From contig CAIVHB010000059.1 of assembly GCA_903905585.1 (NCBI GenBank), positions 94,902 to 158,901 on the forward strand: a stretch of DNA of 64,000 bases. Reading direction: 5' to 3'. The DNA is from an uncultured Ferrovum sp. Lineage in GTDB: Bacteria; Pseudomonadota; Gammaproteobacteria; Burkholderiales; Ferrovaceae. The number at the start of each line of letters is the position of its first letter. The first letter of the stretch is position 1. This document shows positions 35,482-44,248 of this stretch, one piece after another. The translations under genes were made by a program, and so were the position numbers. The notes under the pieces are model-generated. The model did no database searches, had not been told where the DNA came from, and saw nothing but the letters and a program-made list of their open reading frames with translations.

Positions 35482-38244
35482 ATGAAACGCATGCTGTTTA
35501 ATGCGACACATCAAGAAGAATTACGTGTCGCTATCGTAGATGGTCAGAAATTAATAGATTTAGATATCGAGTATTCTGGCCGTGAACAAAAGAAAGGTAA
35601 TATTTACAAAGCGGTCATCACCCGCATCGAACCCGCACTGGAAGCAGCGTTTGTTGATTATGGCAACGAGCGACACGGCTTCCTTCCTTTCAAAGAAATC
35701 GCCAAAAGCTATCTTCAAGATGAAGACGGCGAATTTAATCGCGCCCGCATCGCCAGCCTACTGAAAGAAAAGCAGGAAATTATCGTTCAGGTAGAAAAGG
35801 ACGAGCGGGGCAATAAAGGAGCGGCGCTCACCAGTTTCATTAGCCTAGCGGGTCGTTACCTGGTGTTGATGCCCAACAACCCTCGTGGCGGTGGTGTTTC
35901 ACGCCGTGTAGAGGGTGAAGAGCGCGCTGAACTGCGTGATGTTCTCGCACAATTAAACGTGCCCCAAGGCATGAGTTTAATTGCCCGCACCGCCGGTATT
36001 GGTCGCACCGTTGAAGAATTACAGTGGGACTTAAACTACCTTCTGCAACTCTGGAAAGCCGTTGAAGATGCCTCACACAGCCAAGATGGCGCTTTCTTGA
36101 TTTATCAAGAAGGCAGCTTGGTGATTCGCGCTATTCGCGATTTATTTCAGCCAGATATTGGCGAAATCTTGATCGACACGGAAACCATTTATGAGCAGGC
36201 TCAGCAATTCATGAGCCATGTCATGCCGGCGAATGTGCACAAGGTCAAATTCTATCGTGACGATGTTCCACTTTTTTCTCGATTCCAGATTGAGCATCAA
36301 ATCGAAACCGCCTACCGTCGTGATGTGAGCCTTCCCTCGGGCGGTGCGATTGTTATCGATCACACAGAAGCCTTGGTCTCGATCGACGTAAACTCAGCTC
36401 GCGCCACGCGTGGTGCTGACATCGAAGCCACAGCAGTCAATACCAACCTTGAAGCCGCCGATGAAATCGCGCGTCAGTTGCGTCTTCGTGACTTGGGTGG
36501 TTTGATTGTCATCGACTTTATCGACATGGAAAACCCGCGCAATCAGCGCGATGTTGAAAACCGCCTGCGTGACGCTCTGCATTTTGACCGCGCCCGTGTT
36601 CAAACAGGCAAAATTTCTCGCTTTGGATTACTTGAGCTTTCACGCCAACGCCTGCAACCCTCGTTAGGTGAAACCAGCCATACTCCCTGCCCTCGTTGCC
36701 ATGGCACTGGATTTATTCGGGATACAGAATCCTCTGCACTTCATATCTTGCGTATCTTGCAAGAGGAGTGCATGAAGGAAAATACTGCCATCGTTCGCGC
36801 ACAAGTGCCGGTGGATGTCGCGACGTTCCTTCTCAATGAAAAGCGTTCTGATATTTATGCTCTAGAGGCGCGTTTACGTGTCAGCATTATCCTGATTCCT
36901 AACGAACATCTAGAAACCCCGAATTACACGATTACGCGTGTTCGTCATGATGAGGCCAATCAAGAAGGAACACCTGAACCGAGTTATCGGATGGTGGAAA
37001 TCGAGGCAACAGAAGAAGAAACCTTGAACGCTGCTGAAGTGAAAGGTATCCGTCCGGTTGCAGCAGTGCGTGGAGTGCCCGCAGGCCAACCCGCGCCTGT
37101 CAGTATCGTATCGATTGATGCACCCGCCCAGACCATTGGGTCTTCGCCTGTCGCTTCACAGTCGCGTGCTCCTCACACCCCTTCTCAAACCCCTTCATTC
37201 TTCAAACGCGTCATGAGTTGGTTTGGCGGAGGAGAGAGCAACGCTCCCACCAGCAGCGCTTCAACATCCTCTTCGACCACTTCAAGAACCGCTTCTAGCA
37301 ATCCCTCTGAAGGGAATACCAGAGGACGTTCAGGTGATCGTAATCGTCGGGATCGCAATGGTCGTCGCGGCGAAAGAGGCGAGCGCACTGATCGAGAGGA
37401 TCCTCGCAAGACAGAAGCCAAAGCCCCCCCAGACACCCGTCGCAATCATAACGAAGAGCGCCAAACCGAAGGCGCTCAGGACAACAATCGTCGCCGTGGT
37501 CGTGGAGATAGAAACCGTCGTAATGACCCTGCTTCGGCTCAGCCTTCCGAGGTCACTGAGGTCGTTGCACTTCCCGTTTCTTCGGCCCCACAAGCGGCGC
37601 TAACCAGTTCAAATGCTTCTGAGACGCCATCTGAAGAGCGCTCAAGCGAAGGGCGCGGTAGAAGAGGCCGAAGAGGTGGGCGTGGACGTGGAAATAGAGA
37701 AGACCGTCCTCGCAATGGCGACTTACTCGAAAACGTTGAAGCGCCCCCCCCTGCAGCAGATGTGCCCATTCAAGTCATGGCATCTTCGGCGCCTGAAGCA
37801 GCCAATGCGGCCCCGCCTGCATGGCAAACTCCAGGTCAATGGGAATCCATGAGCCCTGTCGTTGCACAGACCCAAGTACCATCGCAATCAGTCATCCACC
37901 CATCTGAACCGGTTGCCGTTGAAATCGCAACGCCTGCGCCTGTTTTATCTGCTGTTTCAACACCCGCTCCAGTATCGAGCACAGTACCTGAATCAACCCC
38001 TGCTCCCGTTACTATCCCGGCTCCTGTCGTTGAAATTGTAGACCCCACGAAGTTGTTAAACCCTGATAGCGGAATGGTACTCGTGCAAACACGCAGCCAA
38101 CCTACAGTGGAAGAAGCGCCTCAGCCTGAAACGCAAGCTAAGCGAGGCCGAGCAGTTCGTCGCACCACGCCACAGCACAATGATGGGCCCTTACAAATGG
38201 TTGAAACTCAGCCTAAAACACTGAGCGACGACAGCATCGTCTAG
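35482..38244 (+). CDS. rne: Ribonuclease E
   Basis: 920-aa endoribonuclease and scaffold of the RNA degradosome, acting in mRNA decay and rRNA/tRNA processing at the membrane. N-terminal catalytic half: [18 protein letters not shown]1 domain (about 35-125), the metal Asp residues in [12 protein letters not shown] and VIDFIDME, and the zinc-link CPRCHGTGF (about 410). The C-terminal half (after about 530) is low-complexity: an amphipathic [12 protein letters not shown] segment that may bind membrane, several Arg-rich RNA-binding stretches ([30 protein letters not shown]), and a Pro/Ala-rich tail. The length and tail separate it from RNase G. Confidence 0.95.
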   Translation: MKRMLFNATHQEELRVAIVDGQKLIDLDIEYSGREQKKGNIYKAVITRIEPALEAAFVDYGNERHGFLPFKEIAKSYLQDEDGEFNRARIASLLKEKQEIIVQVEKDERGNKGAALTSFISLAGRYLVLMPNNPRGGGVSRRVEGEERAELRDVLAQLNVPQGMSLIARTAGIGRTVEELQWDLNYLLQLWKAVEDASHSQDGAFLIYQEGSLVIRAIRDLFQPDIGEILIDTETIYEQAQQFMSHVMPANVHKVKFYRDDVPLFSRFQIEHQIETAYRRDVSLPSGGAIVIDHTEALVSIDVNSARATRGADIEATAVNTNLEAADEIARQLRLRDLGGLIVIDFIDMENPRNQRDVENRLRDALHFDRARVQTGKISRFGLLELSRQRLQPSLGETSHTPCPRCHGTGFIRDTESSALHILRILQEECMKENTAIVRAQVPVDVATFLLNEKRSDIYALEARLRVSIILIPNEHLETPNYTITRVRHDEANQEGTPEPSYRMVEIEATEEETLNAAEVKGIRPVAAVRGVPAGQPAPVSIVSIDAPAQTIGSSPVASQSRAPHTPSQTPSFFKRVMSWFGGGESNAPTSSASTSSSTTSRTASSNPSEGNTRGRSGDRNRRDRNGRRGERGERTDREDPRKTEAKAPPDTRRNHNEERQTEGAQDNNRRRGRGDRNRRNDPASAQPSEVTEVVALPVSSAPQAALTSSNASETPSEERSSEGRGRRGRRGGRGRGNREDRPRNGDLLENVEAPPPAADVPIQVMASSAPEAANAAPPAWQTPGQWESMSPVVAQTQVPSQSVIHPSEPVAVEIATPAPVLSAVSTPAPVSSTVPESTPAPVTIPAPVVEIVDPTKLLNPDSGMVLVQTRSQPTVEEAPQPETQAKRGRAVRRTTPQHNDGPLQMVETQPKTLSDDSIV

Positions 38245-38252
38245 TCATGATG

Positions 38253-38292
38253 AAGGGGGTAGTAGCCTGATCTATTTAGGCAACTATCCCTT
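38253..38292. terminator. Hairpin between convergent rne and imuA
   Basis: Imperfect stem from AAGGGGGTAGTAGCCT to AGGCAACTATCCCTT, about 14 pairs with bulges, which includes the imuA stop codon. It has no long T-run on either strand. Probably the shared transcript end. Confidence 0.4.
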
Positions 38293-39049
38293 GTAACAAC
38301 CAATCTTGATCAGCCAGTGCTGAACGGAATGTCTTCTTTTTCGCCTGAACATTCCGCCAAGCAGGAATATGCGCTACGCGTCCACGCGTGGGTGGGAGCG
38401 GAGTGCTCAATACTGGGTTGTCGCTAGGAATGGATAGCGATAATGAAACGCAAGGGGATGCATCCTTTTGATTCAGTATCTCAACCTGTACCTTAGCACC
38501 TTGGCATGGACGCATCGCTAAACAGAGTGGAATACTTCCTGTCTTCGCAGCATCAAAATCGTGATGATCGAAAGCGAATCCTATCGCACCACCTTCTAAT
38601 GCTGCGAGATGTAAACGTTGCAGATGATGCTTTTCCATTCCCTGTGTCCAGAAGACAACAGCCCCACAATCACCACTCCTCAAAGCCTGTTCAACCGCCC
38701 ATAAGCGACATTCAAGTGACTGGACCTTGACTAACATATAGCGAGACAACGCTACCCCTGCTTGCGCTAAGGAGGGGGCATAGGGCAGATAGGGAGGTGC
38801 AACAAAAACTATCTTACGTTCTTCGTTTGAAACCTGTGCTAACGCAGGTAAAAGAACTGAAAGCTCGCCGGCACCTTCACGAGGCACATGAATTCCTACT
38901 AATCCAGACCGCGACCAGCCTCCGCGGGGAAGCGCATCATCCAACTCGGGAAATCCTGTTGAGATGAACCGCGAATCCTCGATGCGCTCGTCGTCACTCC
39001 AAATGGGTTGATTGAACAGTAAGATTTGTAATTCTTTGAGTAATTTCAT
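38276..39049 (-). CDS. imuA: ImuA, translesion-synthesis accessory protein (RecA-like)
   Basis: 257-aa RecA-superfamily protein of SOS mutagenesis. Family marks: STGFPELDDALPRGGWSRSGLVGI at about residues 30-53, a degenerate P-loop (HVPREGAGELSVL) without the GKT lysine, SLECRLWAVEQALRSGDCGAVVFW, and LQRLHLAALEGGAIGF. ImuA normally works with ImuB and DnaE2 from one operon. Here it follows lexA after 23 nt, under the SOS box, but no imuB or dnaE2 follows: the next gene is rne on the other strand. The partners may be elsewhere, or ImuA may have another role. Confidence 0.85.
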   Translation of the reverse strand: MKLLKELQILLFNQPIWSDDERIEDSRFISTGFPELDDALPRGGWSRSGLVGIHVPREGAGELSVLLPALAQVSNEERKIVFVAPPYLPYAPSLAQAGVALSRYMLVKVQSLECRLWAVEQALRSGDCGAVVFWTQGMEKHHLQRLHLAALEGGAIGFAFDHHDFDAAKTGSIPLCLAMRPCQGAKVQVEILNQKDASPCVSLSLSIPSDNPVLSTPLPPTRGRVAHIPAWRNVQAKKKTFRSALADQDWLLQGIVA

Positions 39050-39072
39050 GACGGATATTCCTTGAAAAAGGA

Positions 39073-39687
39073 TCAGAAACTGGATGGGTTACGTATCACG
39101 CCCACCGCCAAACCTTCGATATGAAGATCTTGTTGATTCAAATCAACAATAATCGGTTGAAAATCTGGATTTTCTGGGAGGAGTTCAACGATTGAGCCAT
39201 GACGGTGAAAACGCTTAACCGTGACCTCATCATCAATCCTTGCCACGACAACCTGGCCTTCTTGCGCCGTGGAAACTTGATGAACCGCCAGGAGATCGCC
39301 ATCGAGTATGCCGATGTCGCGCATACTCATTCCCCGAACACGCAAAAGGTAGTCTGCACGCGGTTGAAAGAGTTGTGGATCAAGATGGTAGTGTTGTTCT
39401 ATGTGCTCGGCAGCCAGAATCGGTGATCCTGCCGCCACACGACCTACTAAAGGCAAGCCAAGCGCTTCTGAAAGGCTTTCTACGAGTCGTATCCCTCTGG
39501 ACGCACCAGGAAGCATTTCAATCGCTCCCTTGCGTTGCAGGGTACGCAAATGCTCCTCAGCAGCGTTGGGGGATCTGAAACCCATTGCCTTGGAAAGATC
39601 CGCCCGGGTAGGGGGCATACCAGACTGATCAATAAAGTCCCTGATCCAATCTAGAATTTGCTGCTGACGGTGTGTTAAAGCTTGCAT
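39073..39687 (-). CDS. lexA: LexA repressor
   Basis: 204-aa SOS repressor. Winged-helix DNA-binding domain at 1-65 ([31 protein letters not shown]), self-cleavage site Ala86-Gly87 in VGRVAAGSP, catalytic Ser121 in RGMSMRDIG and Lys158 in EVTVKRF. All needed residues are present. An SOS box lies 46-61 nt upstream, so it represses itself together with imuA. Confidence 0.96.
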   Translation of the reverse strand: MQALTHRQQQILDWIRDFIDQSGMPPTRADLSKAMGFRSPNAAEEHLRTLQRKGAIEMLPGASRGIRLVESLSEALGLPLVGRVAAGSPILAAEHIEQHYHLDPQLFQPRADYLLRVRGMSMRDIGILDGDLLAVHQVSTAQEGQVVVARIDDEVTVKRFHRHGSIVELLPENPDFQPIIVDLNQQDLHIEGLAVGVIRNPSSF

Positions 39688-39732
39688 TTTGGTAGACCTT
39701 TTTACTGATCATAAGGGTCACCGACCCAATAA

Positions 39733-39748
39733 CTGTATATTTATACAG
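39733..39748. promoter_or_regulatory. SOS box (LexA operator)
   Basis: CTGTATATTTATACAG, an exact CTG-N10-CAG operator, within a longer near-palindrome 39731-39750. It lies upstream of lexA-imuA. The small membrane gene at 39798-40070 ends 50 nt away and is transcribed toward it, so it is not a likely target. Confidence 0.9.
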
Positions 39749-39797
39749 TTATCCAAAAAATGCAAGCGTTTTACTACATCAACGGGAAGATGCGTGG

Positions 39798-40070
39798 TTA
39801 GGCCCTATGGCTAGCGATTTGATCAGCCATCAACATGATGGTGGCATCGCGACCATGCACCATGGCCTCTAAACCCGCACTGCTCGTCTCAAGATCAGAA
39901 ACTTTTGCATTCAACTTGGCAATCTCTGCGGCCAAAGTCAGGGGGTTAGCCGAACGGGCAACCGCACCCGATGACAAAATATCTTCTTTGGGGCCGTGCG
40001 CGAACCAACCAATGATGAAACCCAATAGCGCTGCCAAAGCAATCAGAATAAACGGTGATGTCATCTTCAA
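39798..40070 (-). CDS. Small membrane-anchored coiled-coil protein
   Basis: 90-aa protein. N-terminal helix at about residues 6-24 (FILIALAALLGFIIGWFAHG), a short linker, then a predicted coiled coil at about 45-88 (heptad-like LAAEIAKLNAKVSDLETSSAGLEAM). Single-pass proteins of this shape often sit in the inner membrane and form oligomers. Not a named family. It stands between the tRNA-Leu gene and lexA; a GGAGGTTGA site precedes the ATG. Confidence 0.65.
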   Translation of the reverse strand: MKMTSPFILIALAALLGFIIGWFAHGPKEDILSSGAVARSANPLTLAAEIAKLNAKVSDLETSSAGLEAMVHGRDATIMLMADQIASHRA

Positions 40071-40186
40071 CCTCCTAAAATTAAGAATATTGTTTTAGTT
40101 TCGAGATCGTACACGATGAAAAAGGGACATGCCAACATAGAAATAGAGCTTGACCCAATTCAAGGCAATCAGTGACTGAATAAAGA

Positions 40187-40274
40187 TGGTGGCCCCGGCC
40201 GGAATCGAACCGGCACGACTGTTAAGGTCGGCAGATTTTAAGTCTGCTGTGTCTACCAATTTCACCACAGGGCC
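40187..40274 (-). tRNA. tRNA-Leu (anticodon TAA)
   Basis: 88-nt gene with encoded CCA. Acceptor GGCCCTG pairs with CGGGGCC (one T-G pair); D-arm has TGGTGAAATTGGTAGACAC; anticodon stem GCAGA/TCTGC with loop CTTAAAA, anticodon TAA; a long variable arm (CGACCTTAACAGTCG) marks it as a class II tRNA; T-arm GCCGGTTCGATTCCGGC. Discriminator A, as needed for leucine. Confidence 0.96.
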
Positions 40275-40329
40275 CCGCTACCTATCAGGTCGGCAAGGTT
40301 ACGCTAAGCTGAGGTAAGCAGCAACCTGA

Positions 40330-41253
40330 TCACGCGTTCGCGGTCTCTGCTTCTGAAATTTTAGATTGATCCACCATGCTAAGCAGACGATCTTCAATAA
40401 ATTCTTTTTCTAGCTTAGTCCGCTTGATCTCTGATGTCAGCGTCTCTAAATGACGAACAAGACTGCTGCGTTCCTGAGACAGCTGATTATTTTGATTTCT
40501 AAGACGTTCAAGCTCTTTTGAATCACTCTTGCGTGATTGGTCCATCTCAGACAAAGAATGGATTTGATGGTTGAGCATTTCTGCTCGTTCTTCGGCTTTT
40601 TGGGCGCGATCACGCATTTGTTCAACGAGCGTTTCCTGTTGGCGCATGTGGGCTGACAACTCGTCTACGCTGAGGATTTGCCCGTTTGCCTCCCTTGCTG
40701 AGCGCTCTAATTCCTGAGTCACCAATTTTGAATCTTCAATATTTGATTGAATAGTCACCAATACTTCCGGTGAAATTCCAGCCACCCCTAGAATTTTATT
40801 AATGGTGGCTTGATTGGCTTGTTGCCACGCAGGATATCCTTCTGGGGAGATCGCATTTAAAGATGCGAGCAATTGGCGCATTTCAAGCAAAACACCTTGC
40901 ATTTCATTCAAGGTATGCTGCGACAGCGATTGCATCAAACGGCTCAGAATCTTGATGCCTTCAGGAGAGATCATCAAGGAACCTTGATTGACGATTGTTC
41001 GATGATGGCCCCCCTCACCCGCACCCGCTGCAACGCCACGCATTCGAAGAACCATCGCATCTGCAGTGGCAACGATTGTTGAAAGCTCCTCCCCCGCCTT
41101 GATGAGCTTTTCTGAACCGTCTCGCACCAAGCGATGTCCATGACTGGTCTCGCTTAAAATCCTGAAAAGCATAAAAATCAGGAAAAGGATCGCAACACAG
41201 TTACTCACTAAAGAGATCACAACCGCGATATTTGCTGAAGACAATTCCATCAT
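40330..41253 (-). CDS. Membrane-anchored coiled-coil protein of a signalling group
   Basis: 307-aa protein with one N-terminal helix (about residues 8-32), a cytoplasmic or periplasmic middle part (ISPEGIKILSRLMQSLSQHTL and SPEGYPAWQQANQATINKIL, similar SPEG segments), and a long coiled coil (about 170-290). No catalytic motif is seen. It follows the response-regulator gene by 7 nt and is likely the last gene of a three-gene unit with the CheX-like gene. It could be a scaffold or output partner; this is inferred from context. Confidence 0.65.
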   Translation of the reverse strand: MMELSSANIAVVISLVSNCVAILFLIFMLFRILSETSHGHRLVRDGSEKLIKAGEELSTIVATADAMVLRMRGVAAGAGEGGHHRTIVNQGSLMISPEGIKILSRLMQSLSQHTLNEMQGVLLEMRQLLASLNAISPEGYPAWQQANQATINKILGVAGISPEVLVTIQSNIEDSKLVTQELERSAREANGQILSVDELSAHMRQQETLVEQMRDRAQKAEERAEMLNHQIHSLSEMDQSRKSDSKELERLRNQNNQLSQERSSLVRHLETLTSEIKRTKLEKEFIEDRLLSMVDQSKISEAETANA

Positions 41254-41260
41254 CGAAGCA

Positions 41261-42184
41261 TCAAACCGTCAGGAAGCAAATATGCCCGGTACCAAATCCA
41301 GGTACATTGAGAGTGAAATCTGCACGACCGTTATTGGTTCCCATGATTTCACCCAAACGACGGAAGCTTTGGGCGACAACGCTTGATCGCGTGAGTGCTA
41401 GCGGTTCTTTGTCGGCTGGGATGGCAATATCCCTGCCACTCTCTTCCATAAATTTCCGTGCCGAAGTGAGAACTGAATCCTCTAGTTCTACTTTCTTCAT
41501 CATTTCCCTAACGGCGGCGGGTGCTTGACCTTCTGAACACCCCCACAGCAGGGCAACCGCTTTCATATCTAGAACAGCCAAGGTGGCAACAGGCTGACTT
41601 TGACCACCAAATCCATACAACCCCAACAAATTATGAGCGGTCAAATGCGAAGAGATGAGCGGCGCACATGGAGCCAACTGAAAATGAACCGAAGGAATCA
41701 CATTCTTTAGATGACGCTCTGCGGATTCCAAACTTAAAATGAAATTTGAGGTATCAACACTTTGTGTTTGAGGTTTGCTTTTATCAAGCGGAACCCAATT
41801 CTTTACCAGTGCAATCAACTCTTGATCTTCAAAAGGCTTGTTGACAATAAAAACAGCCCCATTCAAGCGTGCCTCTTCTAGCTTGGCAGGATTGCTTTCA
41901 GTGGTGACAAAACCAACCTGCAAGTTAAATGCAGATTGATTGCGTATCGCTTTAAGAAACTCTAATCCTGTCATTTTTGGCATATGCCAATCAGTAATGA
42001 TCAGGTCTGGTGTAAATTCCGCAAGAATTGAAAGCGCTGTTTCGGCTTCACTCGCAACGCGAACCTCAATACTGGGGTACCCAATTGCCTCTAAAACGCG
42101 ACGAATAATACTTTGGATTGCTCGGCTGTCATCAACAACCAAAAAACGGAACGGTTCTGCTTGGGCAGTATCAGCCACACTCAT
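41261..42184 (-). CDS. Response regulator with C-terminal CheX-like or unknown domain
   Basis: 307-aa protein. REC domain at 12-130: acidic pair VVDDSR (Asp18-Asp19), phosphoacceptor Asp65 in ITDWHMPKMTG, Thr94 and Lys116 in VNKPFED, so it should accept phosphate. Residues about 145-307 form a second domain of alpha/beta character with a stretch AVREMMKKVELEDSVLTSARKFMEESG and ending in beta strands; it resembles the overall plan of CheX-like proteins but lacks the E-x2-N catalytic motif. It overlaps the CheX-like gene by 4 nt. No cognate kinase is nearby. Confidence 0.8.
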   Translation of the reverse strand: MSVADTAQAEPFRFLVVDDSRAIQSIIRRVLEAIGYPSIEVRVASEAETALSILAEFTPDLIITDWHMPKMTGLEFLKAIRNQSAFNLQVGFVTTESNPAKLEEARLNGAVFIVNKPFEDQELIALVKNWVPLDKSKPQTQSVDTSNFILSLESAERHLKNVIPSVHFQLAPCAPLISSHLTAHNLLGLYGFGGQSQPVATLAVLDMKAVALLWGCSEGQAPAAVREMMKKVELEDSVLTSARKFMEESGRDIAIPADKEPLALTRSSVVAQSFRRLGEIMGTNNGRADFTLNVPGFGTGHICFLTV

Positions 42185-42690
42185 TTTATAGACTCCACGA
42201 TACTCGGATCGATCGCATCAAACACTGTAATAACTACTCGATTTCCTGTCTTACTTTCACTCACAAAAGTGACACTCACCGCCGCTTTTTGTTGTAATTC
42301 AGAGAAGTATTCAGCCGACACCTCTTTCGGCAAACCTAACTCCACACCCTCAGAGCGGCCATCATCACTCACTACCATACAACTTCCCAATACATTGCAT
42401 GTCTCCATACATACATCGCGCAGATCCTCTGCAGTCAATTGGTCAGCGGGCATCCCAAACATAAAGGCCCCCACTTCCATCGCATCGCTCGTATGCATCA
42501 GTAAACCGACTGCCATCGCATGGCCTACAACATCTTTAGGGGCCTCAACAGGCATGACAACCGTGTGCTCACGTTCACCAGGAAGCGGCGACTGCAACTC
42601 ACTTTCGACAAAGTCTCTCGGACTACCGCTGAGAAACGCCCAAGCCGGCCCCAACCTAACGGACATCTCAGCTTTTGGTAATAGATACAT
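42181..42690 (-). CDS. CheX/CheC-like phosphatase-fold protein
   Basis: 169-aa protein, first gene of the group. The stretch AEDLRDVCMETCNVLGS has the Asp92-x3-Glu96-x2-Asn99 pattern of the CheC/CheX/FliY aspartyl-phosphate phosphatases, and is followed by beta strands (VELGLPKEVS, AAVSVTFVSESKTGNRVVITVFD). CheX dephosphorylates response regulators, so the regulator encoded next (overlap 4 nt) is the natural substrate. No other chemotaxis gene is nearby, which suggests a system outside flagellar chemotaxis. Confidence 0.65.
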   Translation of the reverse strand: MYLLPKAEMSVRLGPAWAFLSGSPRDFVESELQSPLPGEREHTVVMPVEAPKDVVGHAMAVGLLMHTSDAMEVGAFMFGMPADQLTAEDLRDVCMETCNVLGSCMVVSDDGRSEGVELGLPKEVSAEYFSELQQKAAVSVTFVSESKTGNRVVITVFDAIDPSIVESIK

Positions 42691-42859
42691 CTGGCTGTTC
42701 TCTTCTAAAAGGAGTGGCGCAATCTAACCAAAAAAATCCTCTTCACACCAACAACTTCCGAGCTTACCACGGCTGTTATCTCGCAAACATGAGAGAGGGA
42801 TGACAGTATTGTTTCATAAATAATACCTGACCTCAGGCGGCATCCAGGCCACAAAAAAA

Positions 42860-44152
42860 CTAGTCAACTGATTTAGGCACCCATTCTGAAGTATTTTCTC
42901 GCATAAGTGGCAATGGTCGATAGGTTGGGCAACAAAAATCGCAAGAATGACAGCTACCACTAAAGACTTCATCTAAGCCCGCCAAAAGCGAAATACGACG
43001 GCACTGAGGGGTTCGAATGAAGGCCCCAAAGTGCGCACTCGACTGCCATTCCAGATCATGGATAGAGGGGTCTGCATCTGTTTCATCAACCTGCACAATA
43101 TTGAAATACTCGCGGTTACTCAATACAAGAAGCACATCTGATTGATTGCCATCTCTTCCTGCGCGTCCGGTTTCTTGGTAATACGATGCGACGCTATGAT
43201 CCGCTCCAACATGCGCAACAAGGCGAACATTAGGTTTATCTATTCCCATCCCAAATGCAATCGTTGCAACCATCACCCCAGATTCAGCTTTTAGAAACCA
43301 TTGTTCTATTTCGAATCGTTTAGAAGCATCCATTCCTGCATGATAAGCATGAGCATGAAACCCATAAAAAGACAAAAGCGCTGCAAGCTTTTCTGTTTCT
43401 TGCCGCATCTTGCAGTAAAAAATCGCGGGGCTTGTTAGAGGGTAGCTTTGCAAATATGCAATGGCTGTTCGCCAAGGTGCAGCCGAATGCGCTACGCGAT
43501 AAAACAGTTCAGGACGATTAAAACTGGAACGAATAATCGAATCTTCAGTCATGCGCATGACCTGCAATATGTCCCTTCTTGTCAGTTGATCTGCACTCGC
43601 TGTCATCGCTAACACAGACGTATTGGGATACCGATCTCGCACTGCGCCAAGCGCAGTATAGGCCGGCCTAAATGCTCTTCCCCACTCTGATATGCAGTGC
43701 GCCTCGTCTATCACTAATAACGAGAGCCCTTCTGGCGGCAAGGATTGGGATAACCATTGCAAAAAGCTTGGTATCTGTATGCGTTCAGGAGAAGTCAAAA
43801 TAAGTTTAATCTGCCCCAGCTTAAGCAAGTGCTTAGACCGATTTAAAGCAGCATTCATATCCTCTGATCCAATGACCGCCAGAGAAGCAATATTCAGCGT
43901 GTTTAAACGGCGCACCTGATCGCGAATGAGGGCAATCAAAGGCGAGATCACCACAGTGACCCCCGGCAGCAAGAGGGAAGGCAGTTGGTAACACAAGCTT
44001 TTACCAGCACCTGTTGGCATCAGCGCGAGCACATCATGGCCTTCAAGAATGCGCGTGATGACAGCCTCTTGCATTCCTCGAAAGGACGCTAAGCCAAAGC
44101 GATCATGAAGCATCTTACGCAGATGCATTTTTGAAAAGTGAGGGGATGACAT
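42860..44152 (-). CDS. Short RecQ-family DNA helicase
   Basis: 430-aa SF2 helicase. Motifs: FRGMQEAVITRIL, LALMPTGAGKSLCYQLP (I), ISPLIALIRDQV (Ia), VIDEAHCISEWG (II), AMTASAD (III), VATIAFGMGIDKPNVR (V), SYYQETGRAGRDG (VI), and the RecQ zinc site with Cys in QCRR and GSCHSCDFC. The protein ends soon after the zinc site: the winged-helix and HRDC domains of full RecQ (about 600 aa) are missing. The FRPAY loop lacks the usual His-Asp (WGRAF instead of WGHDF). It is probably an active short RecQ paralogue, not the main housekeeping RecQ. Confidence 0.85.
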   Translation of the reverse strand: MSSPHFSKMHLRKMLHDRFGLASFRGMQEAVITRILEGHDVLALMPTGAGKSLCYQLPSLLLPGVTVVISPLIALIRDQVRRLNTLNIASLAVIGSEDMNAALNRSKHLLKLGQIKLILTSPERIQIPSFLQWLSQSLPPEGLSLLVIDEAHCISEWGRAFRPAYTALGAVRDRYPNTSVLAMTASADQLTRRDILQVMRMTEDSIIRSSFNRPELFYRVAHSAAPWRTAIAYLQSYPLTSPAIFYCKMRQETEKLAALLSFYGFHAHAYHAGMDASKRFEIEQWFLKAESGVMVATIAFGMGIDKPNVRLVAHVGADHSVASYYQETGRAGRDGNQSDVLLVLSNREYFNIVQVDETDADPSIHDLEWQSSAHFGAFIRTPQCRRISLLAGLDEVFSGSCHSCDFCCPTYRPLPLMRENTSEWVPKSVD

Positions 44153-44248
44153 ACCCCCTACTCTGCATCAAATGAAGCCCTATTCCCGTTCAGAAAACGA
44201 ACGCATTTTTCTTCTTTACCCGGACAAGCAAACCAAGCAAGACAAAAA

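Noticed and set aside
35169..35501. 110-residue frame in the rluC-rne intergenic region
   Set aside because: No ribosome-binding site, no recognisable features, overlaps the rne start and the probable leader; judged non-coding.
37223..37720. Apparent repeats in rne
   Set aside because: Arg-Gly-rich codons repeat because of the protein's RNA-binding tail; not a DNA repeat element or CRISPR.
37185..37852. Several open frames on both strands in the 3' part of rne
   Set aside because: They arise from the Arg/Ser/Pro/Ala-rich low-complexity tail of RNase E; no start sites or motifs.
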